From positions 1 to 32,272 of the forward strand of contig CAJXOW010000041.1 in the NCBI GenBank assembly GCA_913057825.1: a stretch of 32,272 bases of DNA. Reading direction: 5' to 3'. The stretch's first letter is position 1. Each line of letters opens with the position of its first letter. Source of the stretch: an uncultured Balneolaceae bacterium. Lineage in GTDB: Bacteria; Bacteroidota; Rhodothermia; Balneolales; Balneolaceae. The position numbers and the translations under genes were made by a program. Positions 24,732 through 32,272 of the stretch are shown here, piece after piece. Below the pieces are notes generated by a model that was not told the origin of the DNA, did not search any database, and was given only the letters and a program-made list of their open reading frames with translations.

Positions 24732-25235
24732 ATGATTAAAGTAGGTTTAATTGCTGACACCCACGGATACCTTGATCCCCAGGTCAATAATTATTTTGAA
24801 GACCGGGATGAAATCTGGCATGCGGGCGATTTTGGTAATTGGTCGGTAGCGGAACGATTGCAGAAAATCGCACCGGTGACCGGGGTTTATGGGAATGTGG
24901 ACGGTCCTGATCTTCGTAATGAGTATCCGCAGCATCAACGCTTCGAAAGAGAAGGCTTACGCGTTTGGATGACTCATATCGGGGGCACCCCGGGTCGATA
25001 TGCTCTGCCGATCCGGGAAGAGATGGAAAAAGATCCCCCCGAACTATTTATTTGTGGTCATTCCCATATTCTCAAGATTGCCAGAGATCCCGAACTGGAT
25101 AAGATGATCTTCATGAATCCCGGGGCCGCGGGAAAATACGGGTTTCAAGTTTACAGAACTTGCGTGCGATTTAATGTATATGAGGGCAACGTTCACGATG
25201 TCGAAGTCATCAACCTGGGCAAACAGGGGTCTTGA
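24732..25235 (+). CDS. YfcE/MJ0936-type metallophosphodiesterase
   Basis: This 167-residue protein, the usual family length, starts MIKVGLIADTHGYLDPQ. The five metal-binding motifs of the calcineurin fold are present: ADTHG, HAGDFGN, GVYGNVDG, MTHIGG and CGHSH. It is a small soluble phosphodiesterase; family members act on cyclic nucleotides or artificial diesters, and the natural substrate is unclear. It sits between two minus-strand genes and starts at an ATG. Confidence 0.92.
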   Translation: MIKVGLIADTHGYLDPQVNNYFEDRDEIWHAGDFGNWSVAERLQKIAPVTGVYGNVDGPDLRNEYPQHQRFEREGLRVWMTHIGGTPGRYALPIREEMEKDPPELFICGHSHILKIARDPELDKMIFMNPGAAGKYGFQVYRTCVRFNVYEGNVHDVEVINLGKQGS

Positions 25236-25300
25236 AGAAATAGAACCGGAGTGGTCGGCAGTTAAGCGATAGAGTAGCACAGCCTTTCGGTCTCAATACA

Positions 25301-26710
25301 TCAATTTCGTTTACTCAAGCGGGTCACTGCCTCAATATGATAGGTCTGGGGAAACATGTCGACCGGCTGGACTTCTTCAACCTGGTAAACTTCTTTCAAT
25401 TCTTTCAGGTCACGGGCCATGGTTGATGGATTACAGCTCACATACACCAATTTTTCCAGTTCCAGCTCTTTCAGGTAGCTGACCACATCGGGGTGCATGC
25501 CGGCCCGGGGCGGGTCGGTAATCAGGCAATCCGGGGTTCCGAATTTTTCTACGAATTCGGGATCGAACGTATCTTTCATATCCCCCTCAACAAATGATAT
25601 ATTCTCCACTTCGTTGTCTTTTGCATTTTGACGGGCATTATCAACCGCGACCGTTTCAGACTCTATACCCACCACTTTTCCGGCATGTGAACTCATATAT
25701 ATTCCGAGCGTACCCACCCCGCAATACAGGTCGAATAATACTTCGTCGGCCGACAAATCAGCGTATTGAAGGGCTACGCCATAAAGCTTTTCGGCTTGAC
25801 GTGTATTCGTTTGAAAAAAAGCGTTAGCGTCGATCTGAAATTTGTAATCCCCTATGTAATCCTCAATGTAACCGGGTCCATAGACCGTTTTTTCATAGCG
25901 ACCAACGGCGGTAGGATTGGGCCGGTCATTTACATTATTCACAACGGTCGATATACGATCGAACTGTTCCAGGAGGTCTTTGGTAAGTTCTTCGACGGTC
26001 TCGTCATCCTCATAATTAGTTACGAGATTGACCAGCAAATCGTCCGTATGATGAGAAGTACGAATCACCACATTCCGCATAAAGCCGGTGTTGTTAAAAG
26101 TATTGTAAGGTTCAATATCATGATCTTCACACCAACTTCGTACGGCATCTAATATTTCATAGGAAATGGGATGCTGCAGGTGGCATTCCTGCAAGTTCAG
26201 AATTTTATCAAATCGTCCGGGCGCATGCAGGCCGGCGGCAAAACAATGATCGTCAACGAATTCATCGCTATTGATCTCCTCGCGACTTAACCACCGCTTA
26301 TGCCCAATCGAATACTCCATTTTGTTTCGATAATAGAAAGGTTGATCGCAGCCGATCGTTGACCGGGGTTCCAGATCGGACAGCTTCCCGATCCGGTGCA
26401 GGTGATCCCGGACCTGCTCTCGCTTGAATTCCAGTTGTTTTTCATAGGATACATGCTGCCAGTTGCATCCCCCGCAGGCTGCAGCGTGACGGCATTTAGG
26501 TTCTATGCGCATATCACTGGAATCAAGAATCTCCAGCAGCTTGCCCTCCAGGTAGTTCTTTTTCTTTTTGGTAATACGAGCCTTCACTACGTCACCCGGG
26601 GCCGTATTGGGGACAAAGACGGCCTGCCCGTCCAATCTTCCTACACCTTTCCCTTTATATGCGGCCGAATCGATGGTAAGTTCAACTTCACTTCCTTTTT
26701 TAACTTTCAT
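25301..26710 (-). CDS. rlmD: 23S rRNA (uracil-5-)-methyltransferase, RlmD/RumA family
   Basis: This 469-residue protein begins with a TRAM domain (about 1-60) that grips RNA. The 4Fe-4S cluster ligands are C73, C79, C82 and C176 (CRHAAACGGC and QECHLQH). The Rossmann methyltransferase part has FDLYCGVGTLGIYM (SAM site), TDPPRAG and the nucleophile C426 in YVSCNPST; the base is E460 in HIEAV. RlmD makes m5U in 23S rRNA, and close paralogues modify other uridines, so the exact position is inferred. The gene starts at the ATG at 26710 and lies 12 bp after a cNMP-fold gene, with which it forms an operon. Confidence 0.92.
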   Translation of the reverse strand: MKVKKGSEVELTIDSAAYKGKGVGRLDGQAVFVPNTAPGDVVKARITKKKKNYLEGKLLEILDSSDMRIEPKCRHAAACGGCNWQHVSYEKQLEFKREQVRDHLHRIGKLSDLEPRSTIGCDQPFYYRNKMEYSIGHKRWLSREEINSDEFVDDHCFAAGLHAPGRFDKILNLQECHLQHPISYEILDAVRSWCEDHDIEPYNTFNNTGFMRNVVIRTSHHTDDLLVNLVTNYEDDETVEELTKDLLEQFDRISTVVNNVNDRPNPTAVGRYEKTVYGPGYIEDYIGDYKFQIDANAFFQTNTRQAEKLYGVALQYADLSADEVLFDLYCGVGTLGIYMSSHAGKVVGIESETVAVDNARQNAKDNEVENISFVEGDMKDTFDPEFVEKFGTPDCLITDPPRAGMHPDVVSYLKELELEKLVYVSCNPSTMARDLKELKEVYQVEEVQPVDMFPQTYHIEAVTRLSKRN

Positions 26711-26722
26711 GTAAAAACATAT

Positions 26723-27277
26723 TTAGCTGGTGAGAGAATCTCCGAGCTCTTCACGATAATAGGTGCGAAACTGGACGGATAGAGCCTCCGACAGGCTGGT
26801 TGCATCAATTAATGCACGGGTGGTCCGCTGCAATTGTTTCATTGCGATAAGAGAAATAGTTTCAATCACTTTTAAAGCAATCTTGGGATGTCGGTCTTTT
26901 AAGGTGTTGTAATCGGGTTGAAAGAAACCCAACAGAGTGGTATCGGTTACGCATCGGACCGATGACAACCGGCGAACTTCGTATCTCAAAGACAGGGCGC
27001 CGAAAGATTCCGGAGCTTCCAGTTCATATCTGTAAGCACTGTCCTCATCTTCATCTTCCGGATCTACGATAAGTTCCACTCTTCCATCTTCTATGAAATA
27101 CATGCCGGATCCGGGATCCTCCTGGTGATAGATATATTCTTTCTCTTGATACGTACGCCGGTGACATAGTTGCAGCAGCTCATATCGTTCAGTAAGGGTC
27201 AGGGATTTTAAAAATCGACTCTTAAAGACAACGTTTCCCTGGTTTTTCAACTTTTCCAGCTTCTTGGAATTGATCAT
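26723..27277 (-). CDS. Cyclic-nucleotide-binding-fold protein without HTH
   Basis: This 184-residue protein has a Crp-like beta-roll at about 40-125: KEYIYHQEDPGSGMYFIEDG, then RVELIVDPEDEDEDSAYRYEL and ESFGALSLRYEVRRLSSVR. The phosphate-binding cassette has the phosphate-contacting Arg (RRLSS), but the usual Glu after FG is Ala, so nucleotide binding may be changed or lost. A long C-terminal helix follows (IALKVIETISLIAMKQLQR), with no HTH. It may be a sensor that binds a partner. It precedes rlmD by 12 bp on the same strand, and its ATG at 27277 is clear. Confidence 0.82.
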   Translation of the reverse strand: MINSKKLEKLKNQGNVVFKSRFLKSLTLTERYELLQLCHRRTYQEKEYIYHQEDPGSGMYFIEDGRVELIVDPEDEDEDSAYRYELEAPESFGALSLRYEVRRLSSVRCVTDTTLLGFFQPDYNTLKDRHPKIALKVIETISLIAMKQLQRTTRALIDATSLSEALSVQFRTYYREELGDSLTS

Positions 27278-27353
27278 GGATTTGCATAATTATTTAAGAT
27301 AGCATTGTGTCTTCTACACAAACTGTAGATTTTTCGGCAAAGGTACCAATTTA

Positions 27354-27497
27354 ACCAGCTGAAAGCTCAAAGCTGAATGCTGAAAGCTGCTACCTGGATA
27401 ATTCTTTCTGGTATAGATATAATATATACAAACAAAAAGTCGCCCTCGAATAGGCCAAGTGCTGCTTTGAGCTTTCAACTTAGAGCTTTCAGCTGGT
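27354..27497. repeat. Inverted pair of 7-bp-unit arrays (AGCTGAA type)
   Basis: The left arm at 27354-27390 and the right arm at 27461-27497 are 37-bp inverted copies with 32 of 37 matches; the outer 15 bp (ACCAGCTGAAAGCTC) are identical. Each arm is a tandem array of 7-base units such as GAAAGCT, CAAAGCT and GAATGCT. The 70 bp between is AT-rich and gene-free. The right arm touches the stop codon of the BamA-like gene, so the pair may fold as its 3' end, but no T-run follows. Confidence 0.75.
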
Positions 27498-29899
27498 CAA
27501 AACGAATGCCCCACGCCAAAACTGAAATAAAGTCCCTTGTCTTTGAACCAGCCGTTTTCGAGGTCGTGGATGCGATTGCTAAGATCCAGTCTTAAAACGA
27601 CAAATTCCCAGTCCAGTCGCAGTCCTACTCCGGATCCCACGGCAATTTGTTTGTAAAACTCGTCGTAATAAAACTTTCCTCGTTCAAGAATATTTTGAGA
27701 AACATTTCCCTGAATACTGGTTTCAGGTCCGTACCACACATTCCCCATATCCACAAACCAGGCTCCAAGCCAGTTGGCAGACAAAAAATTGGATATTAAC
27801 AGTTGCCGAAATTCACTAAATGCGGCCAGTTTTATTTCCCCTCCATTGATTGCAACCCGGTTTGAAGAAATTCCGCCGGGCCCGAGGCGATAGGGCGGCC
27901 ACCCCCTGATATCATTGCTTCCGCCTGCAAAGAACCGTCGGTTTAGGGGGATGTCTTTGTTCTTCCCGTACGGATGGGCAAATCCTCCAAACAAACGATA
28001 GCCAAAGGTTGCATCGTCGCTAAGTTGAATATATTTGCGATAATCGGCTGAAAGCTTAAAAAACCGGGTGTAGGAGAGGCTGTTGGTGCTGATTCGAAAC
28101 AAGGAAGGTAAATTCCCTTCAAGGGTGTTGGGAGTCACGACGTAGCGGTCGAGCAAATAAGGAAAATTACCCGCAATCGAAAAAGAATACTCAGCGTAAT
28201 GCCCGTAGTTTCTTTTGATCAGGTTGGTAGTAATATCCCGGAACGTGTACCGGATGCTCGAGGAGAATTGAGGGCGAAAGTCCTCCCTGATTCGTTTCAG
28301 CTCCAGGGAACCTTTCCCATATTGCTCTTCCAGGGAACGTAGGAAATCGCCGGAGGGAGTCGTATCCAACCAGTCTAACTCGATCAGGTCCAACTGGCTG
28401 CTGAATTGATCATTGTGATCGACGGTATAGCTTAAATTAAAACGAATATCAGCATTAATATTAAAATTGATTTGATTGGATTGAGAATACACCAGGGAAT
28501 AGCGGGTACGTGAATTTGAAAAGAAAAGCTGCTGATCCAGCCAGGAGAACGGGAAATTCAGGCGGGGTTCTGAATAATCAATTTGCGCCTGAAAACTTTG
28601 AAAAAGTTGGTCCCCTCCATATGAGAAGGTAGTGTCTGAATTCGGGAATTCGTATTCATCGAAAAAATTGGAGGTGACATACTCAAAGTTTCCATTCAGG
28701 CTCAATTGTATTTGTTCGGCGCGTCCAAACAGATTGTTATTGGTGTAAGTTATTCCGGCACCCGCGCCAAATCCATATCGCTCCATCCCGAACATCTCCA
28801 TGCTAAGTTGGTGTCGGGGACGGGTTTTCAGCCGGAACATCACGGGAAGATCGGTCCTCGAATAGTCGGGCAAGCCGCCCTCCCTGCTCAATCCGAATTG
28901 TTGGATATTGAGCATCCCCAGGTTTTGAAACTCATTAATGGTACGCATGTAGAGGGAATGATTGTAAAGCTGTCCCGGTTCGAATAGAACCTGATCCCGC
29001 AGTAAACTCAGTTTGGTATGGCTCTCATATTCTTTTTGCAGTACCATCGTTTTATTTTTGTCACCGGCATGGGATGGATAGTGTAAGGTATCCGAAGCTT
29101 CATAATTAACGGTGTTGTCTGGACCGGCGAGAGAAATGAATACATCCCCAAAATAGTAAATCTTGCCGGGATTTATGCGGAATTGTACATCAAATTGATA
29201 GGGTTTGGCGGTGTCTTTTTTAACCTGGGCTATAACCGAATCACGCTGAATGGACGCATAGCCGTTGTTCTTGAGATAGTTCAGAATTCGATTACGTTCT
29301 TTTGTCAGCAAGTCGTATGTAAAACGACGATTGACCAAAAAAGTGGAGTCGTTAACTTTTTTCCGCGTCAGTTCACTCTGTTCATAAAAGGCCTTTCTCC
29401 GTCCGGGTTGATCGGCAAAGGAAGGGGTGCCGGCATAAGTGATGTGATTTAACTGGTAAAGGGGGCCTTCACGGATTTGAAAAGTAACTTCCGCTTTGTT
29501 TTTTCCAAATGGAACAATATTGGTATCCACGGATACATCCTGGTAACCGTTTGATTTGTAGTAGGTCGTAATTCTTTCGATATCCGTTCCAACCACCGAT
29601 CGGTTCAGTCGGGAGGGAGGTTCACCAATTTTATGATTGATTTTCCAGAGAAAGTACCAAGGGGTAAAACGGGGGATGCCCAGGAATTCACGATTGGTGC
29701 GCGTTCGAGTCAGCGACTCCAATTTCTTGTCCGCAATAGATTCATTGCCGATAAAACGTATTTTGCGGACTACCTTTTCGGATTGAGAAGTGTCAGCGAC
29801 GGATTGTGCATTACCGGTTCTTGGAAACCATGAAATAAGGAGAGCTAATAGCAGTATAACCGTCCTTAACCGTTCTGAAATGAAGCTGTTTGTCAGCAC
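27497..29899 (-). CDS. BamA/TamA-family outer-membrane protein
   Basis: This 800-residue protein starts at a GTG at 29899 with a signal peptide ending near GNAQ. The N-terminal half has POTRA-like repeats: VVRKIRFIGNESIADKKLESL, then AEVTFQIREGPLYQLNHITYAG and PYQFDVQFRINPGKIYYFGDV. The barrel half (from about 390) has many alternating strands and the Omp85 signature RRFFAGGSNDIRGW (about 668-681). It ends FGVGHSF, with the C-terminal Phe expected for Bam insertion. It inserts or exports outer-membrane material; the exact role (core BamA or a TamA-like paralogue) is uncertain, though the shorter POTRA count suggests a paralogue. Confidence 0.9.
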   Translation of the reverse strand: MLTNSFISERLRTVILLLALLISWFPRTGNAQSVADTSQSEKVVRKIRFIGNESIADKKLESLTRTRTNREFLGIPRFTPWYFLWKINHKIGEPPSRLNRSVVGTDIERITTYYKSNGYQDVSVDTNIVPFGKNKAEVTFQIREGPLYQLNHITYAGTPSFADQPGRRKAFYEQSELTRKKVNDSTFLVNRRFTYDLLTKERNRILNYLKNNGYASIQRDSVIAQVKKDTAKPYQFDVQFRINPGKIYYFGDVFISLAGPDNTVNYEASDTLHYPSHAGDKNKTMVLQKEYESHTKLSLLRDQVLFEPGQLYNHSLYMRTINEFQNLGMLNIQQFGLSREGGLPDYSRTDLPVMFRLKTRPRHQLSMEMFGMERYGFGAGAGITYTNNNLFGRAEQIQLSLNGNFEYVTSNFFDEYEFPNSDTTFSYGGDQLFQSFQAQIDYSEPRLNFPFSWLDQQLFFSNSRTRYSLVYSQSNQINFNINADIRFNLSYTVDHNDQFSSQLDLIELDWLDTTPSGDFLRSLEEQYGKGSLELKRIREDFRPQFSSSIRYTFRDITTNLIKRNYGHYAEYSFSIAGNFPYLLDRYVVTPNTLEGNLPSLFRISTNSLSYTRFFKLSADYRKYIQLSDDATFGYRLFGGFAHPYGKNKDIPLNRRFFAGGSNDIRGWPPYRLGPGGISSNRVAINGGEIKLAAFSEFRQLLISNFLSANWLGAWFVDMGNVWYGPETSIQGNVSQNILERGKFYYDEFYKQIAVGSGVGLRLDWEFVVLRLDLSNRIHDLENGWFKDKGLYFSFGVGHSF

Positions 29900-30030
29900 G
29901 AGAAGGGTGAAAAATGAGTAATTTGTACGAGATATCTGTTCATAGAAAGATTATTTGACGAAATACATTCAAACCCATACCAAAAGGCAGGCGACCATTG
30001 TCCCCTAACCGTTTGATGCAGACCTATAAA

Positions 30031-30060
30031 GGCTGCATCCCATTTAGGGGGGATACAGCC
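30031..30060 (-). terminator. Terminator-like hairpin after the DUF2795 gene
   Basis: GGCTG and ATCCC (30031-30041, one bulged C) pair with GGGAT and CAGCC (30050-30060) around a short loop. On the minus strand TTTATAGG follows, a weak T-tail. It lies 30 bp past the stop of the DUF2795 gene. Confidence 0.5.
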
Positions 30061-30090
30061 ATTTAGTTTAAATAAATAGTTTAACAGTTC

Positions 30091-30345
30091 TTACACGTCG
30101 TCATAGTTGAAGCCCTCATCATCTTCGTTGTGGAAGAAATCCTCCTTTTGAATATAATCCGGCCAGATATCTTCGATGCCTTCATATACGACATCTTCAC
30201 CCTCTTCGATCTCTTCCAATTCGTACAAATTGTTGAGTACTCGTTGAGGCAGGCCATTACGCTCGGCCCATTCTATAAGTTCTTCCCGGGTGGCCGGAAA
30301 AGGTGCATCATCCAATTTTGCAGCTAGTTCGACGGTCCAGATCAT
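30091..30345 (-). CDS. DUF2795-family protein
   Basis: This 84-residue protein has an N-terminal helical motif of DUF2795, VELAAKLDDAPFPATREELIEWAERNGLPQRVLNNLYEL, as in the FPASKEDLI-type consensus. An acidic tail follows (EGEDVVYEGIEDIWPDY, FFHNEDDEGFNYDDV). DUF2795 is a small widespread domain of unknown function. The very acidic tail fits the halophile-like character of other proteins here. It is divergent from tatA, 189 bp away, and has a clear ATG. Confidence 0.8.
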   Translation of the reverse strand: MIWTVELAAKLDDAPFPATREELIEWAERNGLPQRVLNNLYELEEIEEGEDVVYEGIEDIWPDYIQKEDFFHNEDDEGFNYDDV

Positions 30346-30480
30346 ATTGCTAAATATTTGAATTCAAATTTTATATGTTACTGCACGTTAATAAAAAGGC
30401 ATAATGGAAAAATTCAAGCCTTTTTTTAACAATAGTTAAAATATTCGTTTATTTCGACTGAAACCCCGACATAAGTTTTG

Positions 30481-30488
30481 TATCTTTA
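30481..30488 (+). promoter_or_regulatory. Probable -7 element of the tatA promoter
   Basis: TATCTTTA lies 46 bp before the tatA ATG and matches the Bacteroidota TAnnTTTG element with one change, directly after a TTTTG. A clean -33 TTG is not seen. Confidence 0.4.
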
Positions 30489-30534
30489 CGGGGTAACAGG
30501 CTAATTTATAACAAAACACAAAAAGGTTTATTAT

Positions 30535-30864
30535 ATGGGTGCTTTGGGTGGATTTGAATGGCTGGTCATAATTTTGGTAGTTCTCCTGCTTTTTGGAGCT
30601 AAGCGTATACCTGAGCTGGCGCGTGGTCTGGGACAGGGTATCAATGAATTCCGTAAAGCTTCCGATGAGATCAAAAAAGAGATTAATGAAGGCACGAAGG
30701 AGAAAAATAGCTATAGTTCGGGAGAATCATCTAAATCCCGGGTTGAATCTGAATCTCACAGCGAACCGGAATCCTCTTCTCAGGATGCTCAACCGCGTGA
30801 GCCGCAACAGACCGACGACGATGAAAAAACATCAGAATCTGTAAATAAGGAAAACAAAAGCTAA
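30535..30864 (+). CDS. tatA: Sec-independent protein translocase subunit TatA
   Basis: This 109-residue protein has the TatA layout: a single N-terminal membrane helix ([18 protein letters not shown], about 8-25) with the FG hinge, an amphipathic helix ([22 protein letters not shown]), and a long acidic, serine-rich tail. TatA oligomerises with TatC to pass folded proteins carrying twin-arginine signals. The window has such a client, the sulfatase at 10704. tatC is not in the window. The stop is followed after 6 bp by gatA in the same frame, so the two form an operon. Confidence 0.95.
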   Translation: MGALGGFEWLVIILVVLLLFGAKRIPELARGLGQGINEFRKASDEIKKEINEGTKEKNSYSSGESSKSRVESESHSEPESSSQDAQPREPQQTDDDEKTSESVNKENKS

Positions 30865-30870
30865 AGAACA

Positions 30871-32272
30871 TTGGATTATCGATCGATCCGCAGTATTCAG
30901 GAGTCGTTTAAAAAGGGAGAAGTTGAATTACCGCAAATTGCAGATTACTACCTTGAACAAATTAATGAACAAAATGACCGGGTAAATGCCGTCGTAACGT
31001 TGGACGAGGAAGAAGTCCGGGACCAGGCTGAACGAATTCAGCAGAAAATCGACAATGACGCGGCCGGTTCACTGGCGGGTGCTGTTATAGGAATCAAAGA
31101 TGTAATCAGTCAGAAAGGTCATCGCACCTCTTGTGCCTCTCGTATGTTGGAAAATTTTGAGGCGGTTTACGATGCCACCGTAATCAAAAAGCTGAAGGAG
31201 GAAGACGCCCTTCTGCTGGGCCGTTTGAATATGGATGAATTTGCAATGGGATCATCCAATGAAAACACAATTTACGGACCGGTTCACAATCCAAATGATT
31301 ACGATAAAGTAGCCGGTGGTTCTTCCGGTGGTAGTGCGGCGGCTGTGGCATCAGGCTTTCAAACGGCAACACTTGGATCGGATACGGGAGGCTCGATTCG
31401 CCAACCGGCTTCCTATTGCGGGGTCGTTGGACTGAAGCCGACCTATGGACGTGTATCCCGGTATGGACTGGTGGCTTTTGCCTCGTCTTTCGACTGCATT
31501 GGTCCGCTAACCAATAACGTCTATGATGCGGCCGCTCTACTAAATGTGATATCCGGCCACGACCCGAAAGATAACACCTCCTCAAGTCGTGCTGTACCGG
31601 ATTTTACCCGGTTTGTCAAAGATCCGCAGTCCAATATCAAAATTGGCGTTCCGGACGAGTATTTCGGGGAAGGATTGGATAAGGAAATTAAAAATGGAAT
31701 TAAAGACCGATTGAGTGAGCTGGAAGAACAGGGCGTTGAGCTGGTACCTATTCATTTACCGCACATGAAGTATAGTATTGCAACTTACTATATACTGGCA
31801 ACGGCGGAGGCATCCAGCAACCTGGCTCGTTATGACGGAATACGATATGGACATCGGTCTGACAAAAAAGAAGTCCAGGAGGAACTGGAAGAAGAAAAAG
31901 CCGCACTAAAAAAACAGATTGATCAAGCTGATGGTGATAAGAAACAGCGTTTACAGGAGCAGCTTGAAAATATGGATTCGACCCTGATCCGGTTGTATAA
32001 ACGGTCGCGGACCGAAGGTTTTGGTAAAGAAGTAAAAAGACGCATTATGCTGGGAACGTATGTGTTGAGTTCCGGTTATTATGATGCTTATTATAAAAAA
32101 GCTCAGAAAGTGCGGCGGTTGATCAAACAGGATTTTTCGGAAGCTTTTGAGAAAGTCGATGTCATCGTTTCGCCGACTGCACCCACTACGGCATTCGATC
32201 TCGGCTCCCACCAGGATGACCCCGTACAGATGTATTTGAACGATATCTACACCACTTCAGCCAATCTCGCCG
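30871..32272 (+). CDS. gatA: Aspartyl/glutamyl-tRNA amidotransferase subunit A (partial, C-terminus outside window)
   Basis: The first 467 codons are present. The start is a TTG at 30871, 6 bases after the tatA stop; no ATG is in reach. The amidase triad is clear: K76 in GIKDVIS, S151 in the GGSSGGSAAAVA motif and S175 in GSDTGGSIRQP. The later GFGKEVKRRIMLGTYVLSSGYYDAYY is diagnostic of GatA. It releases ammonia from glutamine for GatB to amidate Glu-tRNA-Gln or Asp-tRNA-Asn. Residues about 330-370 form an extra charged, helical insert (QEELEEEKAALKK, KQRLQEQLEN) between the YGHR and RLYKRSRTEGFG motifs, probably a coiled coil and not present in the classical enzymes. Confidence 0.96.
   Translation, partial: MDYRSIRSIQESFKKGEVELPQIADYYLEQINEQNDRVNAVVTLDEEEVRDQAERIQQKIDNDAAGSLAGAVIGIKDVISQKGHRTSCASRMLENFEAVYDATVIKKLKEEDALLLGRLNMDEFAMGSSNENTIYGPVHNPNDYDKVAGGSSGGSAAAVASGFQTATLGSDTGGSIRQPASYCGVVGLKPTYGRVSRYGLVAFASSFDCIGPLTNNVYDAAALLNVISGHDPKDNTSSSRAVPDFTRFVKDPQSNIKIGVPDEYFGEGLDKEIKNGIKDRLSELEEQGVELVPIHLPHMKYSIATYYILATAEASSNLARYDGIRYGHRSDKKEVQEELEEEKAALKKQIDQADGDKKQRLQEQLENMDSTLIRLYKRSRTEGFGKEVKRRIMLGTYVLSSGYYDAYYKKAQKVRRLIKQDFSEAFEKVDVIVSPTAPTTAFDLGSHQDDPVQMYLNDIYTTSANLA

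Noticed and set aside
27354..27497. CRISPR-like array
   Set aside because: The repeated unit is only 7 bases, with no spacers, and arms are inverted, so it cannot be a CRISPR array.

Overview
The window looks like a chromosomal segment of a Bacteroidota-like bacterium, most likely Balneolales/Rhodothermota (inference). The grounds are several starts without a clear Shine-Dalgarno, TAnnTTTG-like promoter elements, acidic housekeeping proteins that suggest a moderate halophile, and many small envelope and regulatory genes spread among universal ones. I had no database access, so the taxon is a judgement from gene content and protein style.

Layout. 1-4168 (minus strand) is the classic translation block thrS-infC-rpmI-rplT-pheS; pheS runs off the left edge. 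A rho-independent terminator and a heptamer-based inverted repeat with a strong palindrome separate rplT from pheS. 4401-5426 is thiL. Behind it is a gutted gamma-glutamylcyclotransferase-like gene. 5939-10110 (plus) is the most striking block: a secreted DUF4402 protein, a 15-bp hairpin, a two-domain PapD-like periplasmic chaperone and an 878-residue usher-like outer-membrane protein. Together they look like a complete minimal chaperone-usher surface-fibre system, unusual for this kind of genome. 10083-12795 (minus) holds a small membrane protein, a Tat-targeted sulfatase and a DUF456 protein.

12.8-18.2 kb is accessory. Two related inverted-repeat elements (12842-13013 and 15693-15869) bracket a decayed HisKA_2-type sensor kinase, an unrecognised protein with three internal repeats and a 56-residue HTH protein. 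Then come an unknown lysine-rich protein, an intact GAF-HisKA_2 kinase and a tRNA-Val(GAC) with C instead of U at position 33.

18.3-27.3 kb is a mixed housekeeping stretch: nusB, a PPP-type phosphatase, ychF, a SPOR lipoprotein, a possible sigma-like protein with a zinc-finger anti-sigma-like partner, a GT2 glycosyltransferase, a YfcE-type phosphoesterase, rlmD and a cNMP-fold protein without HTH. 27.5-32.3 kb has a BamA/TamA-type outer-membrane protein, whose stop codon touches a second heptamer-based inverted repeat, then a DUF2795 protein, tatA and gatA (runs off the right edge).

Functional links: thrS-infC-rpmI-rplT-pheS, gatA, rlmD, ychF, nusB and tRNA-Val serve translation and transcription. 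The chaperone-usher block, BamA-like protein, SPOR lipoprotein, GT2 and TatA serve the envelope, and the Tat-signal sulfatase is a plausible TatA client. Two genes (GGCT-like and sensor kinase) show the same kind of decay, an internal deletion that left both ends readable in different frames.
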